Shown: positions 17,026 to 27,031, numbered from the stretch's first letter. The stretch: DNA of 45,381 nt from Nitrospira sp. (GCA_024281365.1 JAMXAU010000002.1:1-45381), one strand, 5' to 3'. Numbers and translations are program-made. Notes: a model not told the origin generated them from the sequence alone.

Positions 17026-17895
17026 CTAGTTGCCGACGTGCGTCGCCGACCGTTGCCACACTAACTGCATCGAGCTTTTGGGAAGCGCAGGTTTCGGCCA
17101 TTGCACGATCTGCCTGGCTAACTTTTTAAATGCTTCGGACGCCGGAGCCTCAGGGAATAATTCCAGGACTGCCTTCTGCTGCATGACGGCCATCGGCACA
17201 TAATCGTCATACGGAATGGCTCCAATCAATTCGAGAGCGACATGCAAAAAGCGATCCGCCGCGACATCGAGTTTCCCGAACACCTCGGATGCTTCTCGAG
17301 GGCTCTTTGCTTGGTTCACGAGTATTTTGAAGCGACGTTCACGATATTGGCGCGCCAAGACCTTGATCAAGGCATAGGCATCCGTGAGCGATGTGGGTTC
17401 TGGAGACACCACGACCACGGTTTCATCAGCCGAGGAGGCAAAAAATGTCACACTTGTGGAAATACCTGCACCGGTATCGATCAACAGCACATCCATCCCA
17501 CCGGAAAACTGTGCTAACTGCTCTTGGATGATGAGCTGTTGGGACTCCGTCAAACTCGTCAGCTGCGGGACCCCGGAACTCGCCGGCAATACGTGAATAC
17601 CTGCCGGGCCTTTCAACACGATTTCCTCGAATGTATGGGTTCCGGCGAGCACATCTTCAATCGTGAGCCGTGGGACAAGGCCAAGCAGCACATCGAGATT
17701 TCCCAGACCGAGATCGGCATCCAAAATCAGGACTCGTTTCCCAAGTTTGGTCAGGGCCATGCCCACATTGGCCACCACATTGGTTTTCCCCACACCACCT
17801 TTTCCGCTTGAGACGGCAATCACGTGGGGAAACGACTCACCGTCCCATCTGACAGGCCCCGACACCGAGGCTGACGATTTGGATCTGAGCTGCAT
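17026..17895 (-). CDS. flhG: MinD-like ATPase FlhG (FleN)
   Basis: FlhG is a ParA/MinD-family ATPase that limits flagellar number with FlhF and, in some species, restrains the sigma-54 activator. The start at 17895 (MQLRSKSSAS) gives about 289 aa and has GGAGG 8 bases upstream. The deviant Walker A is SSGKGGVGKTN near residue 30. LILDADLGLGNLDVLLGLVP and DVLLIDTGAGIS follow. The frame is open further upstream but would overlap flhF. The flhF-flhG-fliA order is typical of polar flagellates. Confidence 0.94.
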   Translation of the reverse strand: MQLRSKSSASVSGPVRWDGESFPHVIAVSSGKGGVGKTNVVANVGMALTKLGKRVLILDADLGLGNLDVLLGLVPRLTIEDVLAGTHTFEEIVLKGPAGIHVLPASSGVPQLTSLTESQQLIIQEQLAQFSGGMDVLLIDTGAGISTSVTFFASSADETVVVVSPEPTSLTDAYALIKVLARQYRERRFKILVNQAKSPREASEVFGKLDVAADRFLHVALELIGAIPYDDYVPMAVMQQKAVLELFPEAPASEAFKKLARQIVQWPKPALPKSSMQLVWQRSATHVGN

Positions 17896-17914
17896 AGTGT
17901 GACCTCCAACCACG

Positions 17915-19261
17915 TTATCGGTGATAAGTTCCCGTTGCCGCCAACGCAACCTTCGCTCCCGCTGATCGATCCGACTGTCCGACATGATCATGCGCACTCT
18001 CCGTGCTACCGGCCGTGAGCCTGGCGGCGAGAACCTCCGAAGAGGCGACCTCAATATCCCCAGGGACTCTCCGTCCAACACTCCAGTACGACAGTGGAAC
18101 CCCGGTCGCATGTCCCACTTCAAAGATCGTTCCAGAAGAGTCCGTTTCGTCGAGTTTGGTAAAGAACAAACGGAGATCCGGAAGTGCCCTCACACAACCG
18201 GTCATTCGACAGGCTTCTTGTGCTCTGATGGTGGCCGGCAAGACCAGATGCGTCGTAATAGCATCGTGCTTCAACAAACGACAAAGATCCTGCGCCAAGG
18301 CCAGGTCCGCCGGGGCAATCCCGGGCATATCCATCAGCACAAGGTCCACCTTCGCATGGCGGCGCAGCCCGGCTTGCACCTGCCGAGCCGATAGCGCACA
18401 GGCAAAGGGGACTCCGATGATCTTGGCGTACCGTCGGAGCTGCTCCACGGCGGTCTCCCGATAACTGTCAAACGTAATCAAGGCGACCGACTTCTGCTGC
18501 TCCAGGCGATAATATGCAGCGAGCTTGGCGACCGCCGACGTCTTCCCCGCTCCACTCGGACCGATGAACAGTTCAATCGCAGGACGTGCCTGACCATGAT
18601 CCAACGGCCCGGTGACCCGCACACGCCGGACAACTTCCTGATGGAATGCGCGTCTCATCATCTGTTCGTCCGAAACATGTGCCAGTCGATCGGTTTTCAG
18701 TACCTCACCAAATAGCAACTCGGTCGTGGACGGATGCATCCCCTGATCGCACAATGATTGACGGAAAATTGAAAGAACCGACGACGATTGACCGGCCCGT
18801 GGTGTAGATGCGTCCGGCGAAAGCTCGCGCAACAACTGACTCAGTTCGTCGTACAGCGCCCGTACCTGGCGGCGCCGATTCGGCGTCCTTGTCGATGTCG
18901 CAGACTTGCTCGACGGCTCCTGCTGACTCTGCTTTCTTGGTTTCCTTTCATTGGTAGGTTCCAACATCCCTCGCAAGGTCTGTTGGAAGGTGTTCACCGG
19001 ATGAATAGCCGAAGGGCCGCCCCCTGACGTTCGTACCGGAGGCACAGATTCTTGACCCTGTGCACTCTCCCGGACGACCTGTGGACGCTCGTATTCGGCT
19101 GCCGCCATCACTTCCAACACGGTGTGATTGAAGACTCGTAGCAGTCGCCCGCCCTCACGCACCTCTTTGGATGACAGGATAATGGCATCCGGCCCCAACT
19201 CCTCCTTGATGGCTCGGAGAGCATCCTGCATGGTGAGCGCGTGAAATGTCTTCACCTTCAT
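17915..19261 (-). CDS. flhF: Flagellar biosynthesis SRP-like GTPase FlhF
   Basis: FlhF is an SRP-family GTPase that sets flagellar position. The 448-aa protein starts MKVKTFHALTMQDALRAIKE, the basic N-terminal family signature, followed by ELGPDAIILSSKEV. A variable linker (about 60-160) leads to the NG domain with GPSGAGKT at 234-241 (G1), ALITFDSYRETAVEQLRRYA, LVLMDMPGIAP and TKLDETDSSG. The G3 aspartate is present. It lies 8 bases after the flhA stop. Confidence 0.95.
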   Translation of the reverse strand: MKVKTFHALTMQDALRAIKEELGPDAIILSSKEVREGGRLLRVFNHTVLEVMAAAEYERPQVVRESAQGQESVPPVRTSGGGPSAIHPVNTFQQTLRGMLEPTNERKPRKQSQQEPSSKSATSTRTPNRRRQVRALYDELSQLLRELSPDASTPRAGQSSSVLSIFRQSLCDQGMHPSTTELLFGEVLKTDRLAHVSDEQMMRRAFHQEVVRRVRVTGPLDHGQARPAIELFIGPSGAGKTSAVAKLAAYYRLEQQKSVALITFDSYRETAVEQLRRYAKIIGVPFACALSARQVQAGLRRHAKVDLVLMDMPGIAPADLALAQDLCRLLKHDAITTHLVLPATIRAQEACRMTGCVRALPDLRLFFTKLDETDSSGTIFEVGHATGVPLSYWSVGRRVPGDIEVASSEVLAARLTAGSTESAHDHVGQSDRSAGAKVALAATGTYHR

Positions 19262-19269
19262 GGGCTATC

Positions 19270-21372
19270 CTAGGATGACTGTGCCAATTCGAAGTCGACT
19301 CGCACCGTATCAAGCGACTGGAGGCGAACAAATGAATCAACCTCGTTAAACCCCATCACCGGCACCGAATGAAGGATGCGATCGCTGTGGCGACGAAGAT
19401 GCCGGCGAACGGCCTGGGAACAAATGACGATCGGTTGTTGCCCACGAGCCGCAACCCGTTCAGCCGCCTGTTTAATTCCCGTCAGAAGCTTGTGCGACAC
19501 AGTCGGATCAAGCTGTAAGGCAGCGCCGGGCGGAAGTGCCGCAACTTGATCGGCCAGCGACCGATCCAGCCGGGGATCCAACGTAATCACCTGGAGGCTG
19601 CCGTCCGATGCTTGATACTGTTTGGTGATCGTCCTCGCCAAGGCCTGCCGGGCATATTCCGTCAACAGTTCCGGATCTTTACTGTTCGAGGCTTGATCGG
19701 AAATAGCTTCCAGAATGGAGCGCAAGTCTCTGATCGGAATGCCCTCCTTGAGCAGGTTGCCGAGCACCCGCACCACCGTCCCCAACGGGACCATCGTCGG
19801 AATCAGCTCTTCCACCAGCTTGGGATGAGATTTGCCAACCTCATCCAGAAGTGCCTGAACCTCCTGACGCCCCAACAATTCATGACCATACCGCTTCACG
19901 AGCTCTGAAAGATGGGTGGCGATGGCAGAACTCGCATCCACAACGGTATAACCGGCAATCTGAGCCTGTTCTCTCCCATCTTCCGGAATCCAGAGCGCCG
20001 GCAGTCCAAATGCAGGCTCCTTCGTTGCGATGCCCTGGACCACTCCCTTCTGCCCTGTCCCTGGATCGATCGCCAACAGGTGCCCAGGCAACACATCCGC
20101 TTTGGCGACCTCCACGCCCTTCAACATGATGGCGTACTCATTCGGTCTCAGCTGTAAATTGTCACGAATGTGAATGGGCGGCACGACGAATCCCATCGTT
20201 TCCGCAAACTGCCGCCGGAGAGCTTTAATTCGGTCGAGCAACGCGGTGCCTTGTGTTCCTTCCACCAGACCGATCAACCCATAGCCCACTTGCACCTCCA
20301 TCAAATCCAACGGAGTCACGCGGGTTGGCCCCTCATCAGCCTTTGGAGCCGTAGGGGTCTGGGTTGGAGTTGGAGCCGCTTCCCGGATTTCCTCCTGGTG
20401 CAAGTGATAGGCCATCCACGCCACTGCGCTGCCCAATACCAGAAAAGCCAGATGCGGCAGGCCAGGGACTAGGCCGAGAGCGAGAAGAATCCCCGCTGCA
20501 ATCCCAACCGGCTTGGGGGACATCAGCAGTTGCTTGGTCATCGCCCCACCCAAGTCCATATCCGAAGCAGCGCGCGTCACGACAATACCGGCTGCCGTCG
20601 AAACAATGAGGGCGGGGATCTGCGCGACCAGTCCTTCACCGACGGTGAGCACCGTATAGGTTTGTGCCGCGAGTCCCGGACTCATCCCTTGCTGCAAGAC
20701 ACCGATGGCGAGGCCGCCGACGATATTGACCAGGGTAATGATCACCGCCGCGATGGCGTCACCTCGAACAAACTTACTCGCTCCGTCCATCGATCCGTAG
20801 AAGTCTGCCTCTTCGGTGATTTCACGTCTTCGTCGGCGCGCGTCGGCTTCATTGATCAAACCGGCATTCAGATCCGCGTCGATGCTCATCTGCTTTCCCG
20901 GCATCGCATCCAAGGTGAAGCGTGCCGCGACCTCGGCGACACGACCTGCTCCCTTGGTGACCACCACAAAATTGATTACGACCAGAATCGTAAAGACCAC
21001 GAGACCGACGGTGTAATTGCCGCCGACAATGAAATTGCCGAATGCCCGGATGACCTCACCGGCTGCCCCGGCCCCTTCATTGCCATGCAGAAGGATGAGC
21101 CGTGTCGAGGCGATATTCAGCGACAGTCGGAACAACGTAATCATCAACAGAATCGATGGGAATACTGAGAACTCGATAGGGCGACGTACCTGAAGACCGA
21201 CCAAGAGAATGATGACGGAAAGGGTGATGTCGAAGCTGAGCAATAAGTCGAGGATGAACCGCGGCAACGGTAGGAGCATCACCATGAGAATGGCGACGAC
21301 CCCCACGGACATGAGAATGTCAGGGTGCTTGACGAAGTGCGATGCGCTGGCTGGTTCCGTGACGGTTGCCAT
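19270..21372 (-). CDS. flhA: Flagellar export apparatus protein FlhA
   Basis: FlhA forms the nonameric export gate ring and binds chaperone-substrate complexes. The 700-aa protein has multiple N-terminal membrane segments and the conserved FHIPEP-type region. Motifs include RPIEFSVFPSILLMITLFRL, GNFIVGGNYTVGLVVFTILV, and FTLDAMPGKQMSIDADLNAG before LINEADARRRR. The C-terminal cytoplasmic domain begins at about residue 345. Length matches the family (about 690-700 aa). Confidence 0.97.
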   Translation of the reverse strand: MATVTEPASASHFVKHPDILMSVGVVAILMVMLLPLPRFILDLLLSFDITLSVIILLVGLQVRRPIEFSVFPSILLMITLFRLSLNIASTRLILLHGNEGAGAAGEVIRAFGNFIVGGNYTVGLVVFTILVVINFVVVTKGAGRVAEVAARFTLDAMPGKQMSIDADLNAGLINEADARRRRREITEEADFYGSMDGASKFVRGDAIAAVIITLVNIVGGLAIGVLQQGMSPGLAAQTYTVLTVGEGLVAQIPALIVSTAAGIVVTRAASDMDLGGAMTKQLLMSPKPVGIAAGILLALGLVPGLPHLAFLVLGSAVAWMAYHLHQEEIREAAPTPTQTPTAPKADEGPTRVTPLDLMEVQVGYGLIGLVEGTQGTALLDRIKALRRQFAETMGFVVPPIHIRDNLQLRPNEYAIMLKGVEVAKADVLPGHLLAIDPGTGQKGVVQGIATKEPAFGLPALWIPEDGREQAQIAGYTVVDASSAIATHLSELVKRYGHELLGRQEVQALLDEVGKSHPKLVEELIPTMVPLGTVVRVLGNLLKEGIPIRDLRSILEAISDQASNSKDPELLTEYARQALARTITKQYQASDGSLQVITLDPRLDRSLADQVAALPPGAALQLDPTVSHKLLTGIKQAAERVAARGQQPIVICSQAVRRHLRRHSDRILHSVPVMGFNEVDSFVRLQSLDTVRVDFELAQSS

Positions 21373-21395
21373 AATGGATACAGACTACGGCCGAC

Positions 21396-22472
21396 TCACG
21401 CCGTGCCCCCTCTCGCCCGATACACAAAGGCCAGGATCTCCGCCACCGCACGATACAGATCATTCGGAATTTCTTTCCCGATATCGACCAGCCTGAATAA
21501 CGTCCTGGCGACGAACTTATTCTCCACGACCGGCACGCTATGATGTCGTGCCAACTCCCTGATTCGTTCCGCAATCACACCGGCACCTTTCGCCACCACG
21601 ACCGGAGCCGCCATCGTGGCGGTGTCATACTTGAGGGCCACGGCCAAGTGCGTGGGATTGGTAATCACAACATCGGCGGTTTTGACGGCCGCCAGCATGC
21701 GCTTCTTCACCAGCTCACGCTGGACCGTTCGTACGCGACTCTTAATCAGAGGATCGCCTTCCGCCGCTTTGTGTTCTTCTTTAATCTCCTCCTTCGACAT
21801 ACGGAGACTGCGTTCCCATTCATACCGCTGATAGGCATAGTCAAAGACAGCCAGCACCGCGATCGCTCCCGACACCGCCAGCCCGACCTTGAACGCAAGA
21901 CTCCCCGCAAGCGGCAACACGCCGCTCAACTCAAACTGGATCAGCTCAGGAATCCGCAGCACGTCATGACGCGTAGCCCAAAGGCCGATTCCTGTGATGA
22001 TGGCAATCTTGAGCAGCCCCTTGACGAGCTCCATGACGGAACGCAACGAGGCCAGGCGTGAGAACCCCTTCGCCGGACTGATTCGACTCCAATCGAGTTG
22101 AAAAGCATTCGTTCGCCACAACAAACCAGTTTGGAGCAGAGTCGCCACACTTCCCAGCACAAGCACTCCCGCCACGATTGGAAAACTCAAGACACCAACC
22201 GTCACACCGGTCTGAATAAGAATCGTGTAGACCTGCTCGATAGAGATGTTTCGGTACCACTCGCCGGGAAACGAGAGTGTCAAACCTTGGCGAGTCATCT
22301 CTGTCATTTTCAGAAGACCCACCGGCAACATGGCTCCCAACAAGCCGACGCCCCCTAAGAGCACCGCCGCCGTCGAGACATCGCGACTCACGGCGACCTG
22401 TCCCTGCTTGCGTGCCTCCTCCTTACGTTTGGGGGTCGCCGGTTCTGTTTTATTTCCCCTGTCCTCAGCCAT
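21396..22472 (-). CDS. flhB: Flagellar export specificity switch protein FlhB
   Basis: FlhB is the membrane protein whose cleaved C-terminal domain switches export from rod/hook to filament substrates, in concert with FliK. The 358-aa protein starts MAEDRGNKTEPATPKRKEEA, has about four membrane segments, and carries the autocleavage site NPTH at 272-275. It overlaps fliR by 8 bases, indicating translational coupling. Confidence 0.97.
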   Translation of the reverse strand: MAEDRGNKTEPATPKRKEEARKQGQVAVSRDVSTAAVLLGGVGLLGAMLPVGLLKMTEMTRQGLTLSFPGEWYRNISIEQVYTILIQTGVTVGVLSFPIVAGVLVLGSVATLLQTGLLWRTNAFQLDWSRISPAKGFSRLASLRSVMELVKGLLKIAIITGIGLWATRHDVLRIPELIQFELSGVLPLAGSLAFKVGLAVSGAIAVLAVFDYAYQRYEWERSLRMSKEEIKEEHKAAEGDPLIKSRVRTVQRELVKKRMLAAVKTADVVITNPTHLAVALKYDTATMAAPVVVAKGAGVIAERIRELARHHSVPVVENKFVARTLFRLVDIGKEIPNDLYRAVAEILAFVYRARGGTA

Positions 22473-23253
22473 GTCCCAGTGCCTTCAAGAGTTCGAAAAT
22501 CGTAAACTGCAATCGTTCGATTTCCCGAATGAGGAGTTCCACTGTAAAGGGCATCGAAATGCTGAGCACCGCCAATCCTCCGACAATCGTAATGGGGAAG
22601 CTCAACACGAACACATTGATTTGACTGACTGCCCGTCCAAGAATCGCGAGCAGAATATTGATCATCAGAATGATCACCAGCACCGGAGCGGCAAGCTTGA
22701 GCCCAACCAGGAACATGTGTTGAGAAAGACGCAGCACCTCATCTCCCGCTCCCGCCGGAAGAGCGGCCCCGAATGCCGGGATGGATTCGTAGCTGGACAA
22801 GATCGTGGCCACGATGAGTATGTGCGCGTTCAATGAGAGCAGAACAAGGGACGCAAGGAGCGTAAAGTACTGCGCCATAAGCGGTGTCTGACGAGATGTG
22901 GCGGGGTCAAGGAGCTGGACAACACCGAATCCCATTTGAACGCCGATCATTTCTCCCGCCACTTCAAAGGCGCCAAAAAACAGCCGGACAGCCAAACCAA
23001 TTGCCAACCCGATCACCAGTTCGCTGAGCAGCCCGGCGGCCAGCACCAGGGAATCGTACGGCACAGGCGGAAGATGGATGAGCGGAGCCAACAGCACTCC
23101 CAACGCCAACACCAATGCTCCTTTCACTTTCAACGGAACCGAGTGCCCGCTCAGCACCGGTAATGCGGCGAGAAGCCCTCCAATTCGAGAAATGAGGACC
23201 AAAAACGCTTGAAACTCTGGCAGGAGCACCTGAATGGTTTGAGTTAACGCCAT
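22465..23253 (-). CDS. fliR: Flagellar export apparatus protein FliR
   Basis: FliR is an integral membrane component of the export gate with FliP and FliQ. The 262-aa hydrophobic protein shows family features such as FLVLISRIGGLLAALPVLSG, KGALVLALGVLLAPL, and GEMIGVQMGFGVVQLLDPAT before SRQTP. Its end overlaps flhB by 8 bases. Confidence 0.95.
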   Translation of the reverse strand: MALTQTIQVLLPEFQAFLVLISRIGGLLAALPVLSGHSVPLKVKGALVLALGVLLAPLIHLPPVPYDSLVLAAGLLSELVIGLAIGLAVRLFFGAFEVAGEMIGVQMGFGVVQLLDPATSRQTPLMAQYFTLLASLVLLSLNAHILIVATILSSYESIPAFGAALPAGAGDEVLRLSQHMFLVGLKLAAPVLVIILMINILLAILGRAVSQINVFVLSFPITIVGGLAVLSISMPFTVELLIREIERLQFTIFELLKALGHG

Positions 23254-23300
23254 CGTTCCTTCCTAACCTGTCCCCGAAGCAGTCCGTCCACCCTGGCCCG

Positions 23301-23570
23301 CTAGCGTACGTAGTTCGGAATGTTCATCAGCAGATTCGCCATATACGTCGTCATGACGTTCAACATCCAGGGGAGAAACACCAAGAGCGCTCCGAAGAGT
23401 GCCAACACTTTGGGAACGAATGTCAGCGTGGCCTCGTTCAGCTGCGTCATGGCCTGAAACGCGCTGATAATCAGACCGACGAGCAGACTCAGTCCTAAGA
23501 TCGGAGCCGACACGAGCAACGTGGTTTCCAATGCCTGCCTGCCCAATTCCGTTACGATTTCAGGTGTCAT
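23301..23570 (-). CDS. fliQ: Flagellar export apparatus protein FliQ
   Basis: FliQ is a small two-helix membrane protein of the export gate. The start at 23570 (MTPEIVTELGRQALETTLLV) gives 89 aa, the family's usual size, with GGAGAG upstream. The frame is open 17 codons further but that part is not FliQ-like. Conserved GLIISAFQAMTQLNEATLTF then VPK is clear. Confidence 0.95.
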   Translation of the reverse strand: MTPEIVTELGRQALETTLLVSAPILGLSLLVGLIISAFQAMTQLNEATLTFVPKVLALFGALLVFLPWMLNVMTTYMANLLMNIPNYVR

Positions 23571-23660
23571 CGACGGCTCTCCTCTGACCCGTATTCCGAG
23601 TCGTTGCCAGCCGAATCCCACACAACTCCCGTTGCCTCAGCCACTCGCACGATCATGGAA

Positions 23661-24428
23661 TCATTGAAAACTGCGCACCATCGAGCCGACGACGAGATAC
23701 CAGCCGTCTGCCAGCACGAATAGAATCAACTTGAACGGGAGGGAAATGACGACCGGAGGCAGGAGCATCATACCCATCGACATCAAGATGCTCGCGACAA
23801 CCATGTCGACGATCAGAAATGGAATGTAGATCAAGAACCCGATCTGAAAAGCGATTCGCAACTCACTCAGAATAAATGCGGGAATGATGGCATGGGTTGG
23901 AACATCTTCAACCCGATCGGGCTTGGGGATGTGACTCAGCTGAATGAACAACTCAAGATCCTTGTCCCGCACCTGTTTCAACATGAACCCCCGAACCGGC
24001 TCAATCCCCTTCTTCCAGGCATCCTCGTAGGAGATCTGTTCGGCGAGCAACGGCTGCAGCGCGTTGTTGTATACAGCCTGTCCGACCGGCGCCATAATGA
24101 ACATCGTCAGGAACAGGGCCAAGGACAACAACACTTGATTGGGAGGCACCGCTTGTGTGCCGAGCGCCTGCCGGAGGAAGGCCAAGACAATAACGATCCT
24201 GGTAAACGACGTGACCATGATGAACAAGGCCGGTGCCAATGAGAGCACCGTCAACAGGATCAGAATCTGGATGACGACGGCCATTTGCTTTGGGCCACCG
24301 GCACCCAAATCGATACTGACAGACGGGCCGTTTGAGGCTGCCTCCGCTACCGATGCCAGAAGCAACATCCCCGCCGCGACGACAATTGTCCAGCCGAAGA
24401 GTCGTGATTGAACGCGATCAGTGGCCAT
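23661..24428 (-). CDS. fliP: Flagellar export apparatus protein FliP
   Basis: FliP is the core export gate membrane protein. The start at 24428 (MATDRVQSRLFGWTIVV) gives about 255 aa with a cleavable signal-like segment ending VAEA. Family motifs include ILILLTVLSLAPALFIMVTS, FTRIVIVLAFLRQALGTQ, PPNQVLLSLALFLTMFIM and FIPFLIVDMVVASILMSMGM-type sequence near the end. AAGGA lies upstream, and the start overlaps the fliO stop by 11 bases. An earlier in-frame start at 24488 is less likely. Confidence 0.96.
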   Translation of the reverse strand: MATDRVQSRLFGWTIVVAAGMLLLASVAEAASNGPSVSIDLGAGGPKQMAVVIQILILLTVLSLAPALFIMVTSFTRIVIVLAFLRQALGTQAVPPNQVLLSLALFLTMFIMAPVGQAVYNNALQPLLAEQISYEDAWKKGIEPVRGFMLKQVRDKDLELFIQLSHIPKPDRVEDVPTHAIIPAFILSELRIAFQIGFLIYIPFLIVDMVVASILMSMGMMLLPPVVISLPFKLILFVLADGWYLVVGSMVRSFQ

Positions 24429-24825
24429 GCTGGTCCTTCTCATGATCAGCCCAATGGAGCGGTTGTCGTTGAAGCCATGCCGCCACATCGGCCTCTGAGG
24501 CAGATGTCACCCCGGAGGGAGACGTCTGATCGGGCATTCCGAGCAATTCACGAAGGTGTGCCGTATTGGTGATCCGTCCCAAGGGAACGAGATCGGTTGC
24601 CGTTGCTCCCACGATCAGATACTCGCCGGCGACGTCCACCAAGCTAATAGTCTTGCGCGGAGCAAGATACCCACTCGCTAACACCTGAACCAGCGGTCGG
24701 CCACCGGAATTCCTCGCCCGTGGCCCCATCACCCGACGGGCCACGAATGCAGCGATGCCGATACACACCAACACCACGGCCAGCGCCGAAACGGTTCTGA
24801 TCAGGCTGTCCCATACGTCAATCAC
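24418..24825 (-). CDS. fliO: Flagellar export apparatus protein FliO
   Basis: FliO is a small bitopic membrane protein that helps assemble FliP. The 135-aa product has one N-terminal membrane segment (TVSALAVVLVCIGIAAFVAR) and a soluble domain with VQVLASGYLAPRKTISLVDV then AGEYLIVGAT, the FliO signature. It lies between fliN and fliP in the usual order. Confidence 0.9.
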   Translation of the reverse strand: MIDVWDSLIRTVSALAVVLVCIGIAAFVARRVMGPRARNSGGRPLVQVLASGYLAPRKTISLVDVAGEYLIVGATATDLVPLGRITNTAHLRELLGMPDQTSPSGVTSASEADVAAWLQRQPLHWADHEKDQHGH

Positions 24826-24845
24826 GCTCTCTCCCTTTGACTGTC

Positions 24846-25214
24846 TTACCGGAGCTGCTGAACACGCTCGGCCGCACTGACCACATCGGTCAACCGAATA
24901 CCGAACTTTTCGTTCACCACGACGACCTCACCGCGCGCAACCAGCTTGTTGTTCACCATCACCTCCATTGGCTCACCAGCCAATTTATCAAGCTCGATGA
25001 CAGACCCCTGCGCCAGCTGTAATAGATCACGGATCGCCATTTTGGTGGATCCCACATACACCGCGACATTCATCGGAATATCCAGAATAAAATCGATATT
25101 CTTCGAGCTGCCGCCGGTTTCTGAATTCTGAACAGTCGGAAACGATGCGAGTTGTGGAGACGTCCCTCCACTGGTCTGGGAATCGCGAGGTGTTGTGGAT
25201 TCTGATTCGGCCAT
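24846..25214 (-). CDS. fliN: Flagellar motor switch protein FliN
   Basis: FliN forms the base of the cytoplasmic C ring. The 122-aa protein has a variable Ser/Thr-rich N-terminus and the SpoA domain: FILDIPMNVAVYVGSTKMAI, LLQLAQGSVIELDKLAGEPM, VNNKLVARGEVVVVNEKFGI and RLTDVVSAAERVQQL. Length and order after fliM are typical. Confidence 0.96.
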   Translation of the reverse strand: MAESESTTPRDSQTSGGTSPQLASFPTVQNSETGGSSKNIDFILDIPMNVAVYVGSTKMAIRDLLQLAQGSVIELDKLAGEPMEVMVNNKLVARGEVVVVNEKFGIRLTDVVSAAERVQQLR

Positions 25215-25239
25215 AGTCGTTTGCGTCCTCCGGTCCCGT

Positions 25240-26214
25240 TTACATCACCACCTTGGTCACGCGACATGCATGATTGCCCTTGAAGATCCCGGGACTACCT
25301 TGGAATTTCTTGTACCCTTCGACGAAACAATCGAGCGGATCCCCGGGTCTCTGATCAAGTAACACCACATCGCCCGGAGAGAAATTCAGCACATCCTTGA
25401 CGGTCACCGAGGCAGTTCCCAGCCGGACCGTAATCGGCAGAGGACATTCCTGCAGGCGCTCTCGGAATCGTTGACTCCAGTCTCCGTTCGGATCCACTTG
25501 ATCCGATACTAAGCCGGAATATAATTTTTCCTTGATTGGCTCGAGCATGGCGTAAGGGTACACAAGGTACAGCTCACGGGCGGTTTCCCCGAGAACAACC
25601 TGCAACGTGACGACCATCACGATTTCGGAAGACGTCACCACCATCGCAAACTGCGGGTTACTTTCCGATCGCACATATTCCACTTTCACCGGTACGACAG
25701 AGTGCCACGCTTTTTCGAGATCTACCAAGGCCTGAAGCAACAACTTTTTGATCACGCGTAACTGCACAGGAGTAAAGTCTCGGCCTTCCGGCTTCACATG
25801 TGTTTGCCCCTTGCCGCCAAAGTAATAGTCGATGATCAAGTAGACGAGAAACGCATCCATCACATAGAGCGCGCTACCGCGTAAGGGAGACATGTGAAAC
25901 ACATTCAGGGAAGAGGGCTGTGGGATCTTCTTGAGGAATTCGCCGAACTTGATCACTTGGGTCCCGACCACGGAAAAATCAATGGCGTCGCGAAACATAT
26001 TGCTCCAGGAAACGGATTGCCGGCGAATAAACCGGTCGTTGATCATTTCCATCGTGGGCATTCGCCCGCGAATGATCCGCTCCTGATTGAATAAATCGTA
26101 TTGCGCAACTCCCTTTGTGGTCGTTTCACCTTCTTTGGGAGTGGTATCGACCTCTCCCGAAACAACCCCCTTCAAGAGTGCATCGATTTCGTCTTGCGAT
26201 AGGATTTTTTCCAT
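25240..26214 (-). CDS. fliM: Flagellar motor switch protein FliM
   Basis: FliM is the C-ring switch component that binds phospho-CheY. The 324-aa protein starts MEKILSQDEIDALLKGVVSG, the conserved CheY-binding peptide. The middle CheC-like domain (SLRGSALYVMDAFLVYLIID-type region, then YFGGKG) and a C-terminal SpoA domain (GTASVTVKDVLNFSPGDVVL) follow. It starts 11 bases after fliL. Confidence 0.97.
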   Translation of the reverse strand: MEKILSQDEIDALLKGVVSGEVDTTPKEGETTTKGVAQYDLFNQERIIRGRMPTMEMINDRFIRRQSVSWSNMFRDAIDFSVVGTQVIKFGEFLKKIPQPSSLNVFHMSPLRGSALYVMDAFLVYLIIDYYFGGKGQTHVKPEGRDFTPVQLRVIKKLLLQALVDLEKAWHSVVPVKVEYVRSESNPQFAMVVTSSEIVMVVTLQVVLGETARELYLVYPYAMLEPIKEKLYSGLVSDQVDPNGDWSQRFRERLQECPLPITVRLGTASVTVKDVLNFSPGDVVLLDQRPGDPLDCFVEGYKKFQGSPGIFKGNHACRVTKVVM

Positions 26215-26225
26215 GCAGGTGATCT

Positions 26226-26777
26226 TTACTGAACGACGAAATCCGTGAAATACGCCGACCGCACACCCGGCTTGGGGAGCAGCCCATTAATCCGTTGCGT
26301 AATCTCATCTCGCAATTGAAATTTCCCTTGTGTCGTTCTCACCGCATTCACATCCTTACTGCTGAGTAACACAAGAACGGCGTCGCGGACCTGGGGGACC
26401 CGTGCGGACAGGTCGGCAGAAACCGCATCATTGTCGACCTCCAGCTTGACGGTCAGCTTCAGATAGCGCACGTCCGGCACGTCCGCCAGATTCACGATGA
26501 ATGGATCCAAGTCGAACATGACCCCCGGAGTGGCGGTTTGTCCCGCTTTCCCACTCGCTCCGCTGTGTGGATCGGACTTCGTAGTTGTCTCGGTCTTATG
26601 TTCATCGGCATGTTCTGCATTCTTAGCGGATCCACCTAAGAACTTGACGGCAACGACCGCTCCTCCCACACCGAACAGGAGGGCAACCACCGATACAATA
26701 ATGAGCAACTTGATCGGCAATGCCGGAGCGTGGGCCGCTCCTGGAGTTTTTTGATCCGTCTCGGCTGCATCTGCCAT
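26226..26777 (-). CDS. fliL: Flagellar basal body-associated protein FliL
   Basis: FliL surrounds the stator near the basal body. The 183-aa protein has one membrane segment (IKLLIIVSVVALLFGVGGAV), a charged low-complexity periplasmic linker and the FliL domain (MFDLDPFIVNLADVPDVRYL, KLTVKLEV, then LPKPGVRSAYFTDFVVQ at the end). GGAGG lies upstream. It is the first gene of the fliL-to-fliA operon, with a sigma-54 promoter just before it. Confidence 0.94.
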   Translation of the reverse strand: MADAAETDQKTPGAAHAPALPIKLLIIVSVVALLFGVGGAVVAVKFLGGSAKNAEHADEHKTETTTKSDPHSGASGKAGQTATPGVMFDLDPFIVNLADVPDVRYLKLTVKLEVDNDAVSADLSARVPQVRDAVLVLLSSKDVNAVRTTQGKFQLRDEITQRINGLLPKPGVRSAYFTDFVVQ

Positions 26778-26816
26778 AGCTCCTCCTTGGAGGCCTCATC
26801 GCCCCCGTGAAGCAAC

Positions 26817-26832
26817 TGCAATGCATATGCCA
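26817..26832 (-). promoter_or_regulatory. Predicted sigma-54 promoter for the fliL-fliA operon
   Basis: The minus strand reads TGGCATATGCATTGCA. The -24 GG and -12 TTGCA elements are intact with correct spacing. The predicted transcription start is near 26806, 29 bases before the fliL ATG. Confidence 0.78.
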
Positions 26833-27031
26833 TTGAACAGTTTGTGGCTGCCGGCCACAGTGCTTCAAAATAGATGTATTTGACAGATGTTTTATCAGCG
26901 GTAGATCTGATCGCCGACACCTTCCCCAGGTACCGTCAGGCGAGTCATTGACACCGTCAAGAAACTGACGTGGTGAGAAGAGATGAGGAAGGGAACCGTG
27001 GCCCCAGTAGGTCTGGCGGGCTTGGAACGAG